Positions 9,911 through 19,600 of a stretch of 64,000 bases of DNA are shown here, piece after piece; position 1 is the first letter of the stretch; each line of letters starts with the position of its first letter. Source of the stretch: Sporosarcina ureae (GTDB lineage Bacteria; Bacillota; Bacilli; Bacillales_A; Planococcaceae); NCBI RefSeq assembly GCF_002101375.1, contig NZ_CP015207.1, positions 62,001-126,000 of the forward strand, read 5' to 3'. The notes under the pieces were generated by a model. The model was not told the origin of the DNA and did no database searches. It worked only from the letters and a program-made list of their open reading frames with translations. The position numbers and the translations under genes were made by a program.

Positions 9911-11611
9911 TTGTTAAGCGAACTTTCTATTAAAAACTTTGCTATTATTGAACAACTTGAAATCGCGTTTGACGATGGTCTAACGGTGCTGACTGGCGAA
10001 ACGGGTGCTGGGAAGTCCATTATTATTGATGCTGTCCAGCTACTCGCTGGCGGCCGTGGTTCACAGGAATTCATTCGCCACGGTGCGAAAAAAGCTGAGC
10101 TTCAGGGACTTTTCACGATCGATAAAAATATTGAAAATGTGATGGGGAAGTTGACTGAATTTGGCATTGATACAGAAGAAGGTATTGTGATTTTACGCCG
10201 GGATATTAGTGCCAGCGGGAAATCCGTTTGTCGCGTCAATGGGAAACTCGTAACAATTGCTATATTGCGTGAGATCGGCGCATTGCTGATCGATATCCAT
10301 GGACAACACGAAAACCAAGAATTAATGAATGAAAAGCGTCATATTCATTTGCTCGATTTCTTTATTGGTGAGCCGATTGAACGTGCGATGGCAACATATA
10401 CCGAGTTATATGATAAATATAAAAAACTCACACAACTCATTGCGGCTAAAACGCAAGATGAACAGCAAATTGCGCAGAAAATCGATTTGTACAAATTCCA
10501 ATTAGAAGAAATCGATGCAGCGAATTTACGGATCGGTGAAGAAGAGGAATTGGAGTCTGAACTTGTAAAGCTGCAGCATTTTAATCGGTTATTTGATCGC
10601 TTGAATACTTCATATGAAGCATTGTCTTTAGAGTCGCATGGACTCGATTGGGTTGGTAATTCGATGAGTGATCTCGAAGAAGCAGCTTCGATCGATGAAG
10701 ATCTTAAAACGATGTCTGAAACAGTTAATTCTTCGTTTTACGCGCTTCAAGACGTTTCACATGATTTAAAAAGGATGATTGATGGTATGGAATTCCAGCC
10801 AGATCGTTTGGAATTTGTCGAGGATCGATTAGCCTTGTTTTTAACATTGAAGCGAAAGTATGGGAAATCACTAGAAGATATTTTGATTTATCGCGATAAA
10901 ATTGCTGACGCACTTGATCAATTGGTCAATCGTGACGAAAGATTGCATCAAAACCAAGAATTATTGGCACAATACGTAGAAGACCTTGAAATAGAAGCAA
11001 ATGAATTATCAATTATCCGAAAAAAAGCGGCTCTTTCTCTTGAAAAAGGAATTGAAGAGCAGTTGAAGCAGTTGTACATGGAAAAGGCCACCTTCAAAGT
11101 GCAAATTCACCAAAAGCAACCTCGTCAATTCGATGCCAACGGATTTGATGAAGTGGTATTTATGATTTCCACAAACTTGGGTGAACCGCTTAAACCTTTA
11201 GTACGAGTGGCGTCTGGTGGCGAATTATCTCGAATGATGCTGGCACTAAAAACGATTTTTTCTCAACATCAAGGTGTCACATCGATTATTTTCGATGAAG
11301 TCGATACCGGAGTTAGTGGGCGCGTAGCACAGTCTATTGCGGAAAAAATTTCTATGATCTCCAGCCACTCTCAAGTACTATGTATTTCGCATTTACCTCA
11401 AGTGGCCGCAATGGCAGATCATCATTACCTCATCAAAAAAGAAGTGCATGATGGCCGTACAACTACGGCGATTCATGATGTGATGAAAACAGAACGTACG
11501 GAAGAATTATCACGCATGCTTTCGGGTGCAGAAATTACGACGTTGACTCTTCAGCATGCTGAAGAACTTTTGGTTTTAGCCGATCAACGCAAAAAGGAAT
11601 TCCGTAAATAA
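9911..11611 (+). CDS. recN: DNA repair protein RecN
   Basis: A 566-residue SMC-like ATPase. Walker A is GETGAGKS at 29-36, long coiled coils fill the middle, and the C-terminal part carries the ABC signature VASGGELSRMMLALK and Walker B IIFDEVDTGVSG. RecN acts early at double-strand breaks. I chose TTG at 9911 (MLSELSIKNFAII) because it matches the family N-terminus and AGGTGAGG lies just upstream; GTG at 9899 lies inside that ribosome binding site. Confidence 0.95.
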   Translation: MLSELSIKNFAIIEQLEIAFDDGLTVLTGETGAGKSIIIDAVQLLAGGRGSQEFIRHGAKKAELQGLFTIDKNIENVMGKLTEFGIDTEEGIVILRRDISASGKSVCRVNGKLVTIAILREIGALLIDIHGQHENQELMNEKRHIHLLDFFIGEPIERAMATYTELYDKYKKLTQLIAAKTQDEQQIAQKIDLYKFQLEEIDAANLRIGEEEELESELVKLQHFNRLFDRLNTSYEALSLESHGLDWVGNSMSDLEEAASIDEDLKTMSETVNSSFYALQDVSHDLKRMIDGMEFQPDRLEFVEDRLALFLTLKRKYGKSLEDILIYRDKIADALDQLVNRDERLHQNQELLAQYVEDLEIEANELSIIRKKAALSLEKGIEEQLKQLYMEKATFKVQIHQKQPRQFDANGFDEVVFMISTNLGEPLKPLVRVASGGELSRMMLALKTIFSQHQGVTSIIFDEVDTGVSGRVAQSIAEKISMISSHSQVLCISHLPQVAAMADHHYLIKKEVHDGRTTTAIHDVMKTERTEELSRMLSGAEITTLTLQHAEELLVLADQRKKEFRK

Positions 11612-11638
11612 AGTATGAATTCACAACGTTTTCCATGG

Positions 11639-11666
11639 GAAAGGGTACTGTTTATTTTACCCTTTC
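11639..11666 (+). terminator. Possible terminator after recN
   Basis: GAAAGGGTA and TACCCTTTC form a 9-bp stem with about a 10-base loop, but only a short T-rich stretch follows. Confidence 0.5.
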
Positions 11667-11721
11667 ATACTTTCTCTTCGAAAGGACATACCAAAGGTAT
11701 CTTTCGTTGAGGAGGTGAAAC

Positions 11722-12675
11722 ATGGGATGGAATAAATCTTTCAAGACGCTTTTAGCACTCGTCCTGATGCTCTGCCTTGTGCCTGGAATATCATTAGCAA
11801 ATGAAGAAACGCTCATTCCGATGGGTGACTCCATTGGAATACAAATGGATTTAAGTGGTATTTATGTAACGAGTGACGTCAAGGTAGGTCAGCAGGAATG
11901 GTTAAAAAAAGGTGATATAATTCGCCAGTTGAACGGTACGGATACGAAGCAACTCGTTCAATTCGAACGGGCTTTGCAAAAAGACAGCGCTACGATGATA
12001 CTTGACGTTTTGCGTAATGGGAAGCAAGAAACCATTGAAGCAGATAAGTCGCTCATTAAGCGCGTCACGCCCTTTCTGAAGGATCGAACGGAAGGTACTG
12101 GGACTTTGACATATGTCGACCCGGAAAGTGGCACGTATGGTGCGTTAGGGCATCAAATTATTGATAGTACGTTACAATCTGCTCCATCTTTTGAAAAAGG
12201 CGCGATTTATTTATCTGAAATCAGCCAGATCAAGAAGAGTTCTCCAGGGATTCCGGGTTATAAAATCTCCTCTATTATTGATCAGAATAAATTTCTTGGA
12301 AATATTCAAATCAATAATGTGTATGGAATATTTGGTCATTGGAAAAACGCTTATAATAAAGTGTTGGCCGAACCGCTCGAAATTATGCAGCCGTTTGAGT
12401 TGATGATCGGACCTGCAGAAATTTATACTACAGTGGAAGGGTCCACTGTAGAGAAATTCACCATCCAAATTACGAAGATAGAAGAAGAACAATTCCACAT
12501 CCTATTGACTGACCAGAAACTGCTGAGTAAGACGGGCGGGATCCTGCAAGGTATGAGTGGTAGTCCTGTGATCCAGAATGGCAAGTTCGTCGGTGCTATC
12601 ACGCATATGTTCGTGGATGAGCCGGAAAAAGGGGCCGCGCTTTTCCTAAAGACGATGAGAACGAATGAGAAGTGA
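11722..12675 (+). CDS. spoIVB: SpoIVB sporulation serine peptidase (S55)
   Basis: This 317-residue protein has a hydrophobic signal/anchor (about residues 8-26), a PDZ domain (about 35-105) and an S55 peptidase domain. The likely catalytic His144 is in YGALGH and the likely Ser279 is in GMSGSPVIQNG. SpoIVB is made in the forespore and cleaves SpoIVFA, which starts the signal that activates sigma-K in the mother cell. It is clearly shorter than the 425-residue B. subtilis protein, mostly at the N-terminal side; both catalytic motifs are kept. GAGGAGGTGAAAC precedes the ATG. It sits between recN and spo0A as expected. Confidence 0.93.
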   Translation: MGWNKSFKTLLALVLMLCLVPGISLANEETLIPMGDSIGIQMDLSGIYVTSDVKVGQQEWLKKGDIIRQLNGTDTKQLVQFERALQKDSATMILDVLRNGKQETIEADKSLIKRVTPFLKDRTEGTGTLTYVDPESGTYGALGHQIIDSTLQSAPSFEKGAIYLSEISQIKKSSPGIPGYKISSIIDQNKFLGNIQINNVYGIFGHWKNAYNKVLAEPLEIMQPFELMIGPAEIYTTVEGSTVEKFTIQITKIEEEQFHILLTDQKLLSKTGGILQGMSGSPVIQNGKFVGAITHMFVDEPEKGAALFLKTMRTNEK

Positions 12676-12711
12676 AAAAGCAGCCTGTGTAAAGTGCACA
12701 GGCTGCTTTTT
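12674..12711 (+). terminator. Terminator after spoIVB
   Basis: GAAAAAGCAGCCTGTG and CACAGGCTGCTTTTTC form a strong, symmetric stem that starts at the spoIVB stop. Confidence 0.92.
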
Positions 12712-12719
12712 CGTATAGG

Positions 12720-12798
12720 TGTTCGATACAAAGAAAAGGGAATAAAGTCGAAATAGGTAGAAAGCATCGTTCAGAAGTATCATTTTGCGTGAATCTTT
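12720..12798 (+). promoter_or_regulatory. Candidate spo0A control region (0A-box-like sites and a possible sigma-H promoter)
   Basis: Two sites one base off the 0A box TGTCGAA are seen: TTCGATA (reverse TATCGAA, 12721-12727) and AGTCGAA near 12747. Further down, AGAAGTAT and GTGAATC have the rough spacing of a sigma-H promoter. B. subtilis spo0A is controlled by Spo0A and sigma-H, so this is plausible, but each site alone is weak. Confidence 0.3.
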
Positions 12799-12899
12799 AA
12801 GTAAATGTAGAAATCACCAAATATATGACTTACGATAATAGGAGAGAAACAGCGGGAGAAAGAAATCGATGTCCGATCTTAAATCAGGGGGAATGTGTA

Positions 12900-13694
12900 A
12901 TGGAAAATGTAAAAGTAGCAATAGTTGACGATAATAAAGAACTAGTGAAAACGATGGTGTCATATTTTGAGAAGCACGATGAAATAGAAGTGATTTGGAC
13001 AGCGAATAATGGGCAAGTGTGCTTGACGATGTTAGAAGAAGAGCGTCCAGATATTTTATTGTTGGATATTATTATGCCGCATCTTGATGGTATTGGAGTA
13101 TTAGAGACGCTGAATGAAACGAATAATATGGGGAATATGCAAATCATGATGTTGACGGCTTTTGGACAGGAAAACGTTATGTCGCAAGCCGCAAACCTTG
13201 GCGCTTCGTACTTCATGTTGAAGCCATTTGAATTTGACCGCTTGATCGGGCAAATCTTTAAAGCAGCCGGAAAACCAAAAAATACGGCGCCTTCTTTTGT
13301 CGTGCAGGAGTCAGCCCAACAGACAGGCGTTGTTACTCAAAAAGTACTTGATACGGCAATTACATCGATGATCAAAGAAATCGGCGTGCCTGCTCATATT
13401 AAAGGCTATGCGTTTTTACGCGAAGGAATTCAGATGGTCTATAGTGATGTAGAGTTGCTTGGATCGGTTACGAAGATTCTGTATCCGGATATTGCGAAAA
13501 AGTATAATACCACTCCATCCCGTGTGGAACGTGCAATTCGCCATGCGATCGAGGTTGCGTGGAATCGTGGGAATTACGATTTGATTTCGAAGACGTTCGG
13601 CTATACAGTCCATCATCTAAAAAGCAAGCCGACGAATAGCGAGTTCATCGCCATGATCGCGGACAAGATCCGTTTAGAGCATATGGTGAGCTGA
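12900..13694 (+). CDS. spo0A: Sporulation master regulator Spo0A
   Basis: This 264-residue response regulator has a receiver domain (acidic pair D10/D11, phosphorylation site D56 in LLLDIIMP, Lys in LKPFEFD) and a C-terminal Spo0A DNA-binding domain with the recognition region [20 protein letters not shown]. The phosphorelay phosphorylates it and it then switches the cell from growth to sporulation. The ATG at 12900 is chosen because AGGGGGA precedes it and the protein then starts like other Spo0A proteins; the frame is open 25 codons further up but without family similarity. Confidence 0.97.
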   Translation: MENVKVAIVDDNKELVKTMVSYFEKHDEIEVIWTANNGQVCLTMLEEERPDILLLDIIMPHLDGIGVLETLNETNNMGNMQIMMLTAFGQENVMSQAANLGASYFMLKPFEFDRLIGQIFKAAGKPKNTAPSFVVQESAQQTGVVTQKVLDTAITSMIKEIGVPAHIKGYAFLREGIQMVYSDVELLGSVTKILYPDIAKKYNTTPSRVERAIRHAIEVAWNRGNYDLISKTFGYTVHHLKSKPTNSEFIAMIADKIRLEHMVS

Positions 13695-13725
13695 TTGACG
13701 TGATAAAAGGATAAAGAGTGTATGC

Positions 13726-13762
13726 AAACCAACTAATCGGGTGTATTAGTTGGTTTTCGTTT
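13726..13762 (+). terminator. Terminator after spo0A
   Basis: AACCAACTAAT and ATTAGTTGGTT pair around CGGGTGT, followed by TTCGTTTG. Confidence 0.85.
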
Positions 13763-13815
13763 GTACATAGGTAAAGTAGGATACGTTAAGGAGCACGGTC
13801 TTGGCGGACGCGTTC

Positions 13816-14012
13816 TGGTTGTTTCGTTTATTAGTTGGAAAAGTGAATAATGTGAATGCTAATTCATTTGCGCTCATTAATTCGTGTAAGTGATCATACT
13901 TTTTCTGCCACCGCTCTTAACTTCCCGTAAGCGCTCATACTTCATTGGCGTCCGCTCTATATTCAACTCCAAGCGCTCATACAGGTAGTATAACCGCTCA
14001 TTCCATCACTTT
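13816..14012 (-). repeat. Array B: seven GAGCG-type units, inverted copy of array C
   Basis: Written on the + strand, the GCTC cores start at 13872, 13892 (changed to GATC), 13913, 13933, 13954, 13975 and 13996. Read on the minus strand the spacings are 21,21,21,20,21,20, exactly those of array C at 23.1 kb, and the changed sixth unit is shared. Both copies also share the 3' tail (GAATTAGCATTCAC.., CATTATTCAC, TTTCCAA) and a CATGAGG/CGTGAGG start. It occupies the gap between the spo0A terminator and the FapA-like gene. Confidence 0.88.
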
Positions 14013-14227
14013 ACCTCATGTGTTGTTGGACATACATTGCACTAACGATGTATGTATAAACGATGCAATAGACATACCATAGGGATAAAGTCAGTTTTTA
14101 CTTTGCACGATATGAAAATCGGAGAATGCTGTGAGAAAATGCTTATTTACGCGTTGTAATCACAAAAAGAGCTACCTTTAGTGCTTTGCAATCTTCTATA
14201 CTAGTAATTAAAGAGGGAGGGATTTCG

Positions 14228-15781
14228 TTGTTAGTTGAAAATGAATATTTTGAACTTCGAGAAGAAAATAATAAAATTATCATGAACACGAAAAAAGTAG
14301 GATATCCGCTAAAGTCATTTGACGCGCTGGCTTCTGATATACCTAGATTGAAACTGAATTCATTCAAGGAGCTGATGAAAGCTCTTCAAACGGAAGGCCA
14401 GCATGATATTGGGTCGTACTCCGCTCCTTGTGAAGTATATATATCACCTAGTAAAATGAAGGTAGAATTGTATATTCATGCAACAAACGAAGAGTTTCTT
14501 GCTAATAAAGAGCAGTTTCTGAAACAGGCGGAAGAAATGCTCGATCAGCGAGAAATTCGCTACGACAAAGAAAGTCTATTGAATTTGGCCTATCTTCCAA
14601 GTAATCCAATTATTATTGCGGTAGGTAAAGAACCTATTCAAGGGGAAAGTGCACGGGTCGAGTATATTGCGATGCCAGATCGTAAACCTATTCTTCGAGA
14701 TGACGGCTCTGTCGACCATTATGAGTTGAATTTTGTGACGCCGATTGTGAAAGATGAATGGTTGGGTGAAAAGACGCCTGCTCAAGAGGGGCTCGAAGGC
14801 TATAATGTCTTTGGTGAACCGATAGCGGCTAAAAAAGGTGAGGACATTAAACTGGTCTATGATCGAAAATCGGTCGGGGAGTTTGAGGAAGATGGCAAAA
14901 TGGTCTTACGCGCTTTGCATGGCGGTGCACTTGAAGAACTGAACGGCGCCATCAGTGTCGGCAAGCAATTGATCATTCCGGACGACGTAGGTACGAAAAC
15001 GGGATCGATTACGTTTGATGGTTCAGTGCGTGTGATGGGAACAGTTTCTGCCGGCTTTTCTGTCAATGCGACAGGGGATATTTCTATCGAAGGAAAAGAA
15101 GGTATAACAAATGCTAAAGAAATCTACTCTGAAGAAGGCGATGTCTATATTAAAGGCGGCGTGTTTGGTGGAGGAGAAACCATTATTAAAGCTAAGAAAA
15201 ACGTTTTCGTAAAACATGCGAATAACTGTAAAATCTACGGGGAACGAGTCAATATCGGTCTCTATTCACTTGGATCTGAATTATACGGTGATCATATTTG
15301 TATCGATAAACATAAAGGTCGAATCATCGGTGGCGTGGCGGAAGCGATGTTTTCCATCGAATGTGCAACAGTTGGCAATAGCCACGAACGTTTGACGAAA
15401 CTGATCGTCAAAGGAGTAAATAAAGAACTGGAGCTCGAGGAAATTCAACGCCTTGCGGAAAAACTTAAAGCGGAGCATGCGGAACTGAAGAAAATTGAGC
15501 AGACGCTAGATAAATTGAAGAGCGTCAATGCAAGTCTTCCCGCTGGACAGTTGAATATGCTAGAAAAGACATTGCTTGCTAAACAGCAAGGAATTGTATC
15601 GCTTGATCAGACGATCAAAAAAAAATTGCAACTTGTGCAAGTGGCTAGCGCACCTACAATTGAAATCACGCGCGAAGCCCATCCGGGTGTCCATCTTGTA
15701 ATAGGCAATAAAACTAGTATGTTGAGTCGTGTGACAAAAGGCGTTTTCGAACTAACGAGCGAAGGAGTATTAAATGTCTGA
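14228..15781 (+). CDS. FapA-like (DUF342) protein with polymer-forming beta-helix
   Basis: This 517-residue protein begins with TTG after GAGGGAGGG. The N-terminal part is followed by the DUF342 core, with repeated short strands such as GSITFDGSVRVMGTVSAG, GDISIEGKEGI, GDVYIKGGVFGGGETIIKAKK and IYGERVNIGL. These suggest a right-handed beta-helix between about 280 and 400. The C-terminal third is a charged coiled coil. Related proteins are named FapA (flagellar assembly protein A), but no flagellar gene is near. It overlaps the next gene by 8 bases. It stands where B. subtilis has unrelated genes after spo0A. Function unknown; family call is good. Confidence 0.82.
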   Translation: MLVENEYFELREENNKIIMNTKKVGYPLKSFDALASDIPRLKLNSFKELMKALQTEGQHDIGSYSAPCEVYISPSKMKVELYIHATNEEFLANKEQFLKQAEEMLDQREIRYDKESLLNLAYLPSNPIIIAVGKEPIQGESARVEYIAMPDRKPILRDDGSVDHYELNFVTPIVKDEWLGEKTPAQEGLEGYNVFGEPIAAKKGEDIKLVYDRKSVGEFEEDGKMVLRALHGGALEELNGAISVGKQLIIPDDVGTKTGSITFDGSVRVMGTVSAGFSVNATGDISIEGKEGITNAKEIYSEEGDVYIKGGVFGGGETIIKAKKNVFVKHANNCKIYGERVNIGLYSLGSELYGDHICIDKHKGRIIGGVAEAMFSIECATVGNSHERLTKLIVKGVNKELELEEIQRLAEKLKAEHAELKKIEQTLDKLKSVNASLPAGQLNMLEKTLLAKQQGIVSLDQTIKKKLQLVQVASAPTIEITREAHPGVHLVIGNKTSMLSRVTKGVFELTSEGVLNV

Positions 15782-16493
15782 GAGTAAAATATTTGCCCAC
15801 CGTGGTGCGTCTGGACATTATTTTGAAAATACGATGCGTGCTTTTTTAGGGGCTGTGCAAAAAGGTGCGGATGGAATCGAATTAGACGTGCAACAAACGA
15901 GCGACGGACAGTTAGTTGTTATTCACGACAATGAATTAGCACGTCTCGCCGGAATTGATCAGCATATTGATCAATTGACGTCAAAGGAACTGCAGCACAT
16001 CAAAATTGGTAAGAACAGTTACAGGCGAATGTTTGGTCATACCATACCTGTTTTATTTGATGTGGTTTCTTTCTGTTCTGAACATAATTTGGCGCTTAAT
16101 GTCGAATTAAAAGAAACGGTGTATGGGCAAGTTGCTGCGCTTGAGCAAATTTTACATTACGTTGAACCACTATCTACCGTACATCTTTCTTCGTTTGATT
16201 ATGAGACGATGCGGATGGTAAGAGAGCTGGACTCGGATATGGAAACCGCATTATTGCTTAGAAAAAAAACGATTGATTGGCAAAATCTTGATGTATATGA
16301 CGTCGATGCCTTTCATTTTCATAAGCGATTGTGGAAAGATCCGTTTAAACGTCAATTGCTCGAAAGTGGTAAGATATTACGAATGTACGGAGTAACTGGG
16401 GCGGAATCTTTTTTATCTGATACCCCCGAAGTGACAGGTTGGATTACGGATTATCCGAAGCGTGTACGCAAAAAAATAAAAGGATCAAGGTAG
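15774..16493 (+). CDS. yqiK: Glycerophosphodiester phosphodiesterase, YqiK-like
   Basis: A 239-residue GDPD domain protein. The N-terminal active-site motif AHRGASGHYFENT is followed by GIELDVQQTSDGQLVVIHD, which contains the catalytic acids and His; ALNVELKE is a third conserved strand. It hydrolyses glycerophosphodiesters to glycerol 3-phosphate and an alcohol. No signal peptide is seen, so it should act in the cytoplasm. Its start lies inside the end of the FapA-like gene. Confidence 0.9.
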   Translation: MSESKIFAHRGASGHYFENTMRAFLGAVQKGADGIELDVQQTSDGQLVVIHDNELARLAGIDQHIDQLTSKELQHIKIGKNSYRRMFGHTIPVLFDVVSFCSEHNLALNVELKETVYGQVAALEQILHYVEPLSTVHLSSFDYETMRMVRELDSDMETALLLRKKTIDWQNLDVYDVDAFHFHKRLWKDPFKRQLLESGKILRMYGVTGAESFLSDTPEVTGWITDYPKRVRKKIKGSR

Positions 16494-16514
16494 TGTACCT
16501 TGGCCCTTTTATTT
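16476..16514. terminator. Bidirectional terminator between convergent yqiK and yqzF
   Basis: AATAAAAGGATCAAGGTA and TACCTTGGCCCTTTTATT pair around GTG. The stem overlaps the ends of both convergent genes and has A/T runs on both sides. Confidence 0.8.
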
Positions 16515-16760
16515 CAAGTCTTTTTTAAATCTGTCAGCTGCCCGTCCAGATCTGCGGTCTCGGCGTAATAAAAAGCCTGCAAAGAATCCCAGACCTCCGG
16601 CGAAAAGTATGAAACCGCCTAAAAATTGCATCCAAATGAATGGGAATGGCGAAAAAAGATGCCCAAACAATGAATCTCGCATTAATTTTATTCCTAGGGC
16701 CGCTGCAATCCCTGGAATCAACAGTACAATAAACGCAGCAAGACGTACCATATCCTTCAA
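16509..16760 (-). CDS. yqzF: DUF2627 small membrane protein (YqzF-like)
   Basis: An 83-residue protein with two hydrophobic segments (about residues 5-26 and 42-65) separated by DSLFGHLFSPFPFIWMQ, and a basic tail RRDRRSGRAADRFKK that probably stays in the cytoplasm. It fits the DUF2627 family, found in Bacillales near the bkd region. It is transcribed against yqiK. Function unknown. Confidence 0.8.
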   Translation of the reverse strand: MKDMVRLAAFIVLLIPGIAAALGIKLMRDSLFGHLFSPFPFIWMQFLGGFILFAGGLGFFAGFLLRRDRRSGRAADRFKKDLK

Positions 16761-16881
16761 CCCCTTACCAATTTAATTTTACCGTGTGGTCATGGATTGT
16801 CAAGGACTCTGCCATCATGTACGATATAGGTAGATTGTTTACAAAACTCGCAGCGAAAGCAATAGCCAAAATGTGTCAAAT

Positions 16882-16910
16882 TTGCATTTTCGTCGTGAGA
16901 AATTTAGAAT
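16882..16910 (+). promoter_or_regulatory. Candidate sigma-A promoter of the bcd-bkd operon
   Basis: TTGCAT (16882-16887) and TAGAAT (16905-16910) are separated by 17 bp, about 55 bases before bcd. I looked for a sigma-54 (SigL) type GG-N10-GC promoter, as used in B. subtilis, and did not find one. Confidence 0.55.
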
Positions 16911-16963
16911 CAGTACCATACGCATGAATCTTTATAATCTTTTACTAGCCTGGAGGGATACTT

Positions 16964-18058
16964 ATGGAATTGTTTACGTACATGGAAGATCACGACTATG
17001 AGCAACTGGTGCTTTGTTATGACAAGACATCTGGATTGAAAGCGGTTATCGCAATTCACGACACGACACTAGGACCGGCACTTGGTGGCGCCCGCATGTG
17101 GACGTATGCTAGCGAAGAAAATGCGATTGAAGATGCATTGAGACTAGCTAAAGGAATGACGTACAAGAACGCTGCAGCAGGTTTGAATCTCGGTGGCGGC
17201 AAGACGGTTATAATCGGAGATCCGAAAACGGATAAGAACGATGAACTGTTCCGCGCCTTGGGTCGTTACATAGAAGGGCTAAACGGACGTTATATTACAG
17301 CGGAAGATGTTGGGACTACTGAATATGATATGGACTTAATCCATTTGGAAACAAATTTTGTTACAGGTATCTCTTCAGGAGAAGGTACGTCAGGAAACCC
17401 TTCCCCGGTTACTGCACTCGGTATTTATAAAGGAATGAAAGCGGCTGCGAAAGAAGCATTCGGTGATGATTCACTTGACGGTAAAACCGTTGCGGTTCAA
17501 GGTGTTGGAAATGTTGCCTATACACTTTGCGAATACTTGCATGAAGAAGGCGCAAAATTGATTGTTACGGATATCAATGAAGCAGCAGTAGAACGTGCAG
17601 TAGAAGCGTTCGGGGCAACGGCTGTTGCGACGGATGCAATTTACTCACAAGAAGCAGACATCTTTGCTCCATGTGCTCTAGGTGCAGTGATCAACGATGA
17701 AACGATTCCACAATTGAAAGTAAAAGTCGTTGCGGGTTCTGCTAATAACCAATTGAAGGAACCAGAACATGGCGATCGCTTGCATGAAATGGGTATCGTC
17801 TACGCTCCAGACTACGTGATCAACTCAGGCGGAGTCATCAATGTGGCGGACGAATTGATTGGTTACAATAAAGAGCGTGCACTGAAGCGAGTAGAAGGCA
17901 TTTACGATACGATCCTAAAGATTTTCGCTATCTCAAAACGAGACGGCATTCCATCCTACCAAGCTGCAGACCGTTTGGCAGAAGAGCGAATTGCAAGAGT
18001 TGGTGCAACGAGAAGTACATTCTTGCGTAATGAAAAAAGTATTATATCAAATAAATAA
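16964..18058 (+). CDS. bcd: Leucine dehydrogenase
   Basis: A 364-residue amino-acid dehydrogenase that converts Leu, Val and Ile to 2-oxoacids with NAD+. The catalytic Lys region is seen in [17 protein letters not shown], substrate-binding residues in [10 protein letters not shown], and the NAD Rossmann loop in [29 protein letters not shown] ribosome binding site precedes the ATG. It feeds its products to the dehydrogenase complex encoded just downstream. Unlike B. subtilis there is no ptb before it and no buk after it. Confidence 0.96.
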   Translation: MELFTYMEDHDYEQLVLCYDKTSGLKAVIAIHDTTLGPALGGARMWTYASEENAIEDALRLAKGMTYKNAAAGLNLGGGKTVIIGDPKTDKNDELFRALGRYIEGLNGRYITAEDVGTTEYDMDLIHLETNFVTGISSGEGTSGNPSPVTALGIYKGMKAAAKEAFGDDSLDGKTVAVQGVGNVAYTLCEYLHEEGAKLIVTDINEAAVERAVEAFGATAVATDAIYSQEADIFAPCALGAVINDETIPQLKVKVVAGSANNQLKEPEHGDRLHEMGIVYAPDYVINSGGVINVADELIGYNKERALKRVEGIYDTILKIFAISKRDGIPSYQAADRLAEERIARVGATRSTFLRNEKSIISNK

Positions 18059-18159
18059 TTTAGTAGATGAGTCATAGCGGTAGGCAGGGTCATCTGTCCA
18101 CCGCTACACTCGCCTGTCTAAAATTATTTGAATACTGTAAGCGAAGGGAGTCCTTTACG

Positions 18160-19587
18160 TTGAGTAAAGAATATGACGTAGTGATATTAGGTGGCGGAAC
18201 TGGTGGATATGTAGCAGCCATTCGCGCGGCTCAATTAGGTTTGACAACAGCAATTGTAGAAAAATCCAAACTTGGCGGTACATGTTTGCATAGCGGGTGT
18301 ATCCCGAGTAAAGCGATGCTAAAAAGTGCGGAAGTCTATCGTGTAACACGTCAAGAAGCGAATGAGTTCGGCGTGAATACGGGAGATGTCACATTGGATT
18401 TCTCACAAGTACAAAAACGTAAAGGGAAAATCGTCGATCAATTACATGCAGGTATTGAAGGGTTGATGAAAAAAGGTGAAATCGATGTCTATCAGGGGAC
18501 AGGTAGAATACTAGGAGCTTCTATTTTCTCTCCAATGCCTGGAACTATTTCCGTGGAAATGGATAATGGTAATGAAAATGAAATATTGATTCTAAAAAAT
18601 CTCGTGATTGCTACTGGATCAAAACCGAGATCATTACCTGGACTCGAAGTAGATGAGTCGTCTGTAATGACATCCGACGGAGCTTTATTAATGAATGCGC
18701 TTCCATCTTCGATTACGATTATTGGTGGCGGTGTAATTGGTATCGAGTGGGCTTCTATGCTAGTAGATTTCGGTGTGGATGTAACAGTCATGGATCGTCT
18801 AGAGCAGATATTGGCAACAGAAGATCATGAAGTTGCTGTTGCCATGCATAAAGCACTCAAAAAACGCGGTGTAAAGTTCATATTAGGTGCAGAAATTTTG
18901 ACGCAGTCGTTGCAGAAAAATGACAATGAGGTCACGATTTCTTATAAGTTAGGTGATGATGAACAGTCGATCACGAGCGAGAAGATGTTGGTGTCTGTTG
19001 GACGCGCTCCAGTTATCAATGACATCGGTTTACAAAACACCGATATTCAAGTCGAAAAGGGGTCGATTCAAACGAATGCGCATTATCAAACAAAAGACGA
19101 TCATATTTATGCAATCGGTGATGTAATTGGCGGCCTTCAATTGGCGCATGTAGCGGAACATGAAGGATTGCATGCGATCGAACATATAGCAGGAAAACAG
19201 CTAGATCCGATTGATTACGATCTAGTACCACGTTGTGTCTACTCTTACCCGGAAACTGCGGCAGTTGGCTTGACCGAGCAACAAGCGAAAGATCGAGGGT
19301 TTGAGGTGAAGATCGGAAAATTCCCGTTCAAAGCAAACGGCAAAGCGTTGGTTAACGGTCATGCGGATGGTTTTGTGAAACTCATCGTAGATCAGCAGAC
19401 GGATGATATTATCGGTGTTCATATGATGGGCTCGCATGTAACGGATTTAATTTCTGAAGCAGGCTTAGCGATGGTGATGAATGCAATTCCTTGGGAAATA
19501 TCCTCGGCAATTCATCCTCACCCGACATTATCTGAAGCGTTCAGTGAAGCGGCATTAGCAGTTGAAGGGCTAGCCATTCACATGTAA
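18160..19587 (+). CDS. lpdV: Dihydrolipoyl dehydrogenase (E3) of the branched-chain complex
   Basis: This 475-residue flavoprotein has the FAD-binding motif VVILGGGTGGYVAAIRAAQ, the redox disulfide C42/C47 in GGTCLHSGCIPSK, a second nucleotide motif ITIIGGGVIGIEWASML and the C-terminal HPHPTLSEAF with the catalytic His. It reoxidises dihydrolipoamide on BkdB. TTG at 18160 is chosen because GAAGGGAG stands 9 bases before it; the 31 codons upstream in frame have no family similarity. Confidence 0.94.
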   Translation: MSKEYDVVILGGGTGGYVAAIRAAQLGLTTAIVEKSKLGGTCLHSGCIPSKAMLKSAEVYRVTRQEANEFGVNTGDVTLDFSQVQKRKGKIVDQLHAGIEGLMKKGEIDVYQGTGRILGASIFSPMPGTISVEMDNGNENEILILKNLVIATGSKPRSLPGLEVDESSVMTSDGALLMNALPSSITIIGGGVIGIEWASMLVDFGVDVTVMDRLEQILATEDHEVAVAMHKALKKRGVKFILGAEILTQSLQKNDNEVTISYKLGDDEQSITSEKMLVSVGRAPVINDIGLQNTDIQVEKGSIQTNAHYQTKDDHIYAIGDVIGGLQLAHVAEHEGLHAIEHIAGKQLDPIDYDLVPRCVYSYPETAAVGLTEQQAKDRGFEVKIGKFPFKANGKALVNGHADGFVKLIVDQQTDDIIGVHMMGSHVTDLISEAGLAMVMNAIPWEISSAIHPHPTLSEAFSEAALAVEGLAIHM

Positions 19588-19600
19588 AGGAGGAAATGGA

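Noticed and set aside
16761-16963. Sigma-54 promoter for the bkd operon
   Set aside because: No GG-N10-GC motif with the right flanks, and no BkdR-type activator gene nearby. A sigma-A type pair fits better.
18067-18159. N-terminal extension of the dihydrolipoyl dehydrogenase
   Set aside because: The extension has no similarity to the family and the ribosome binding site is placed for TTG at 18160.
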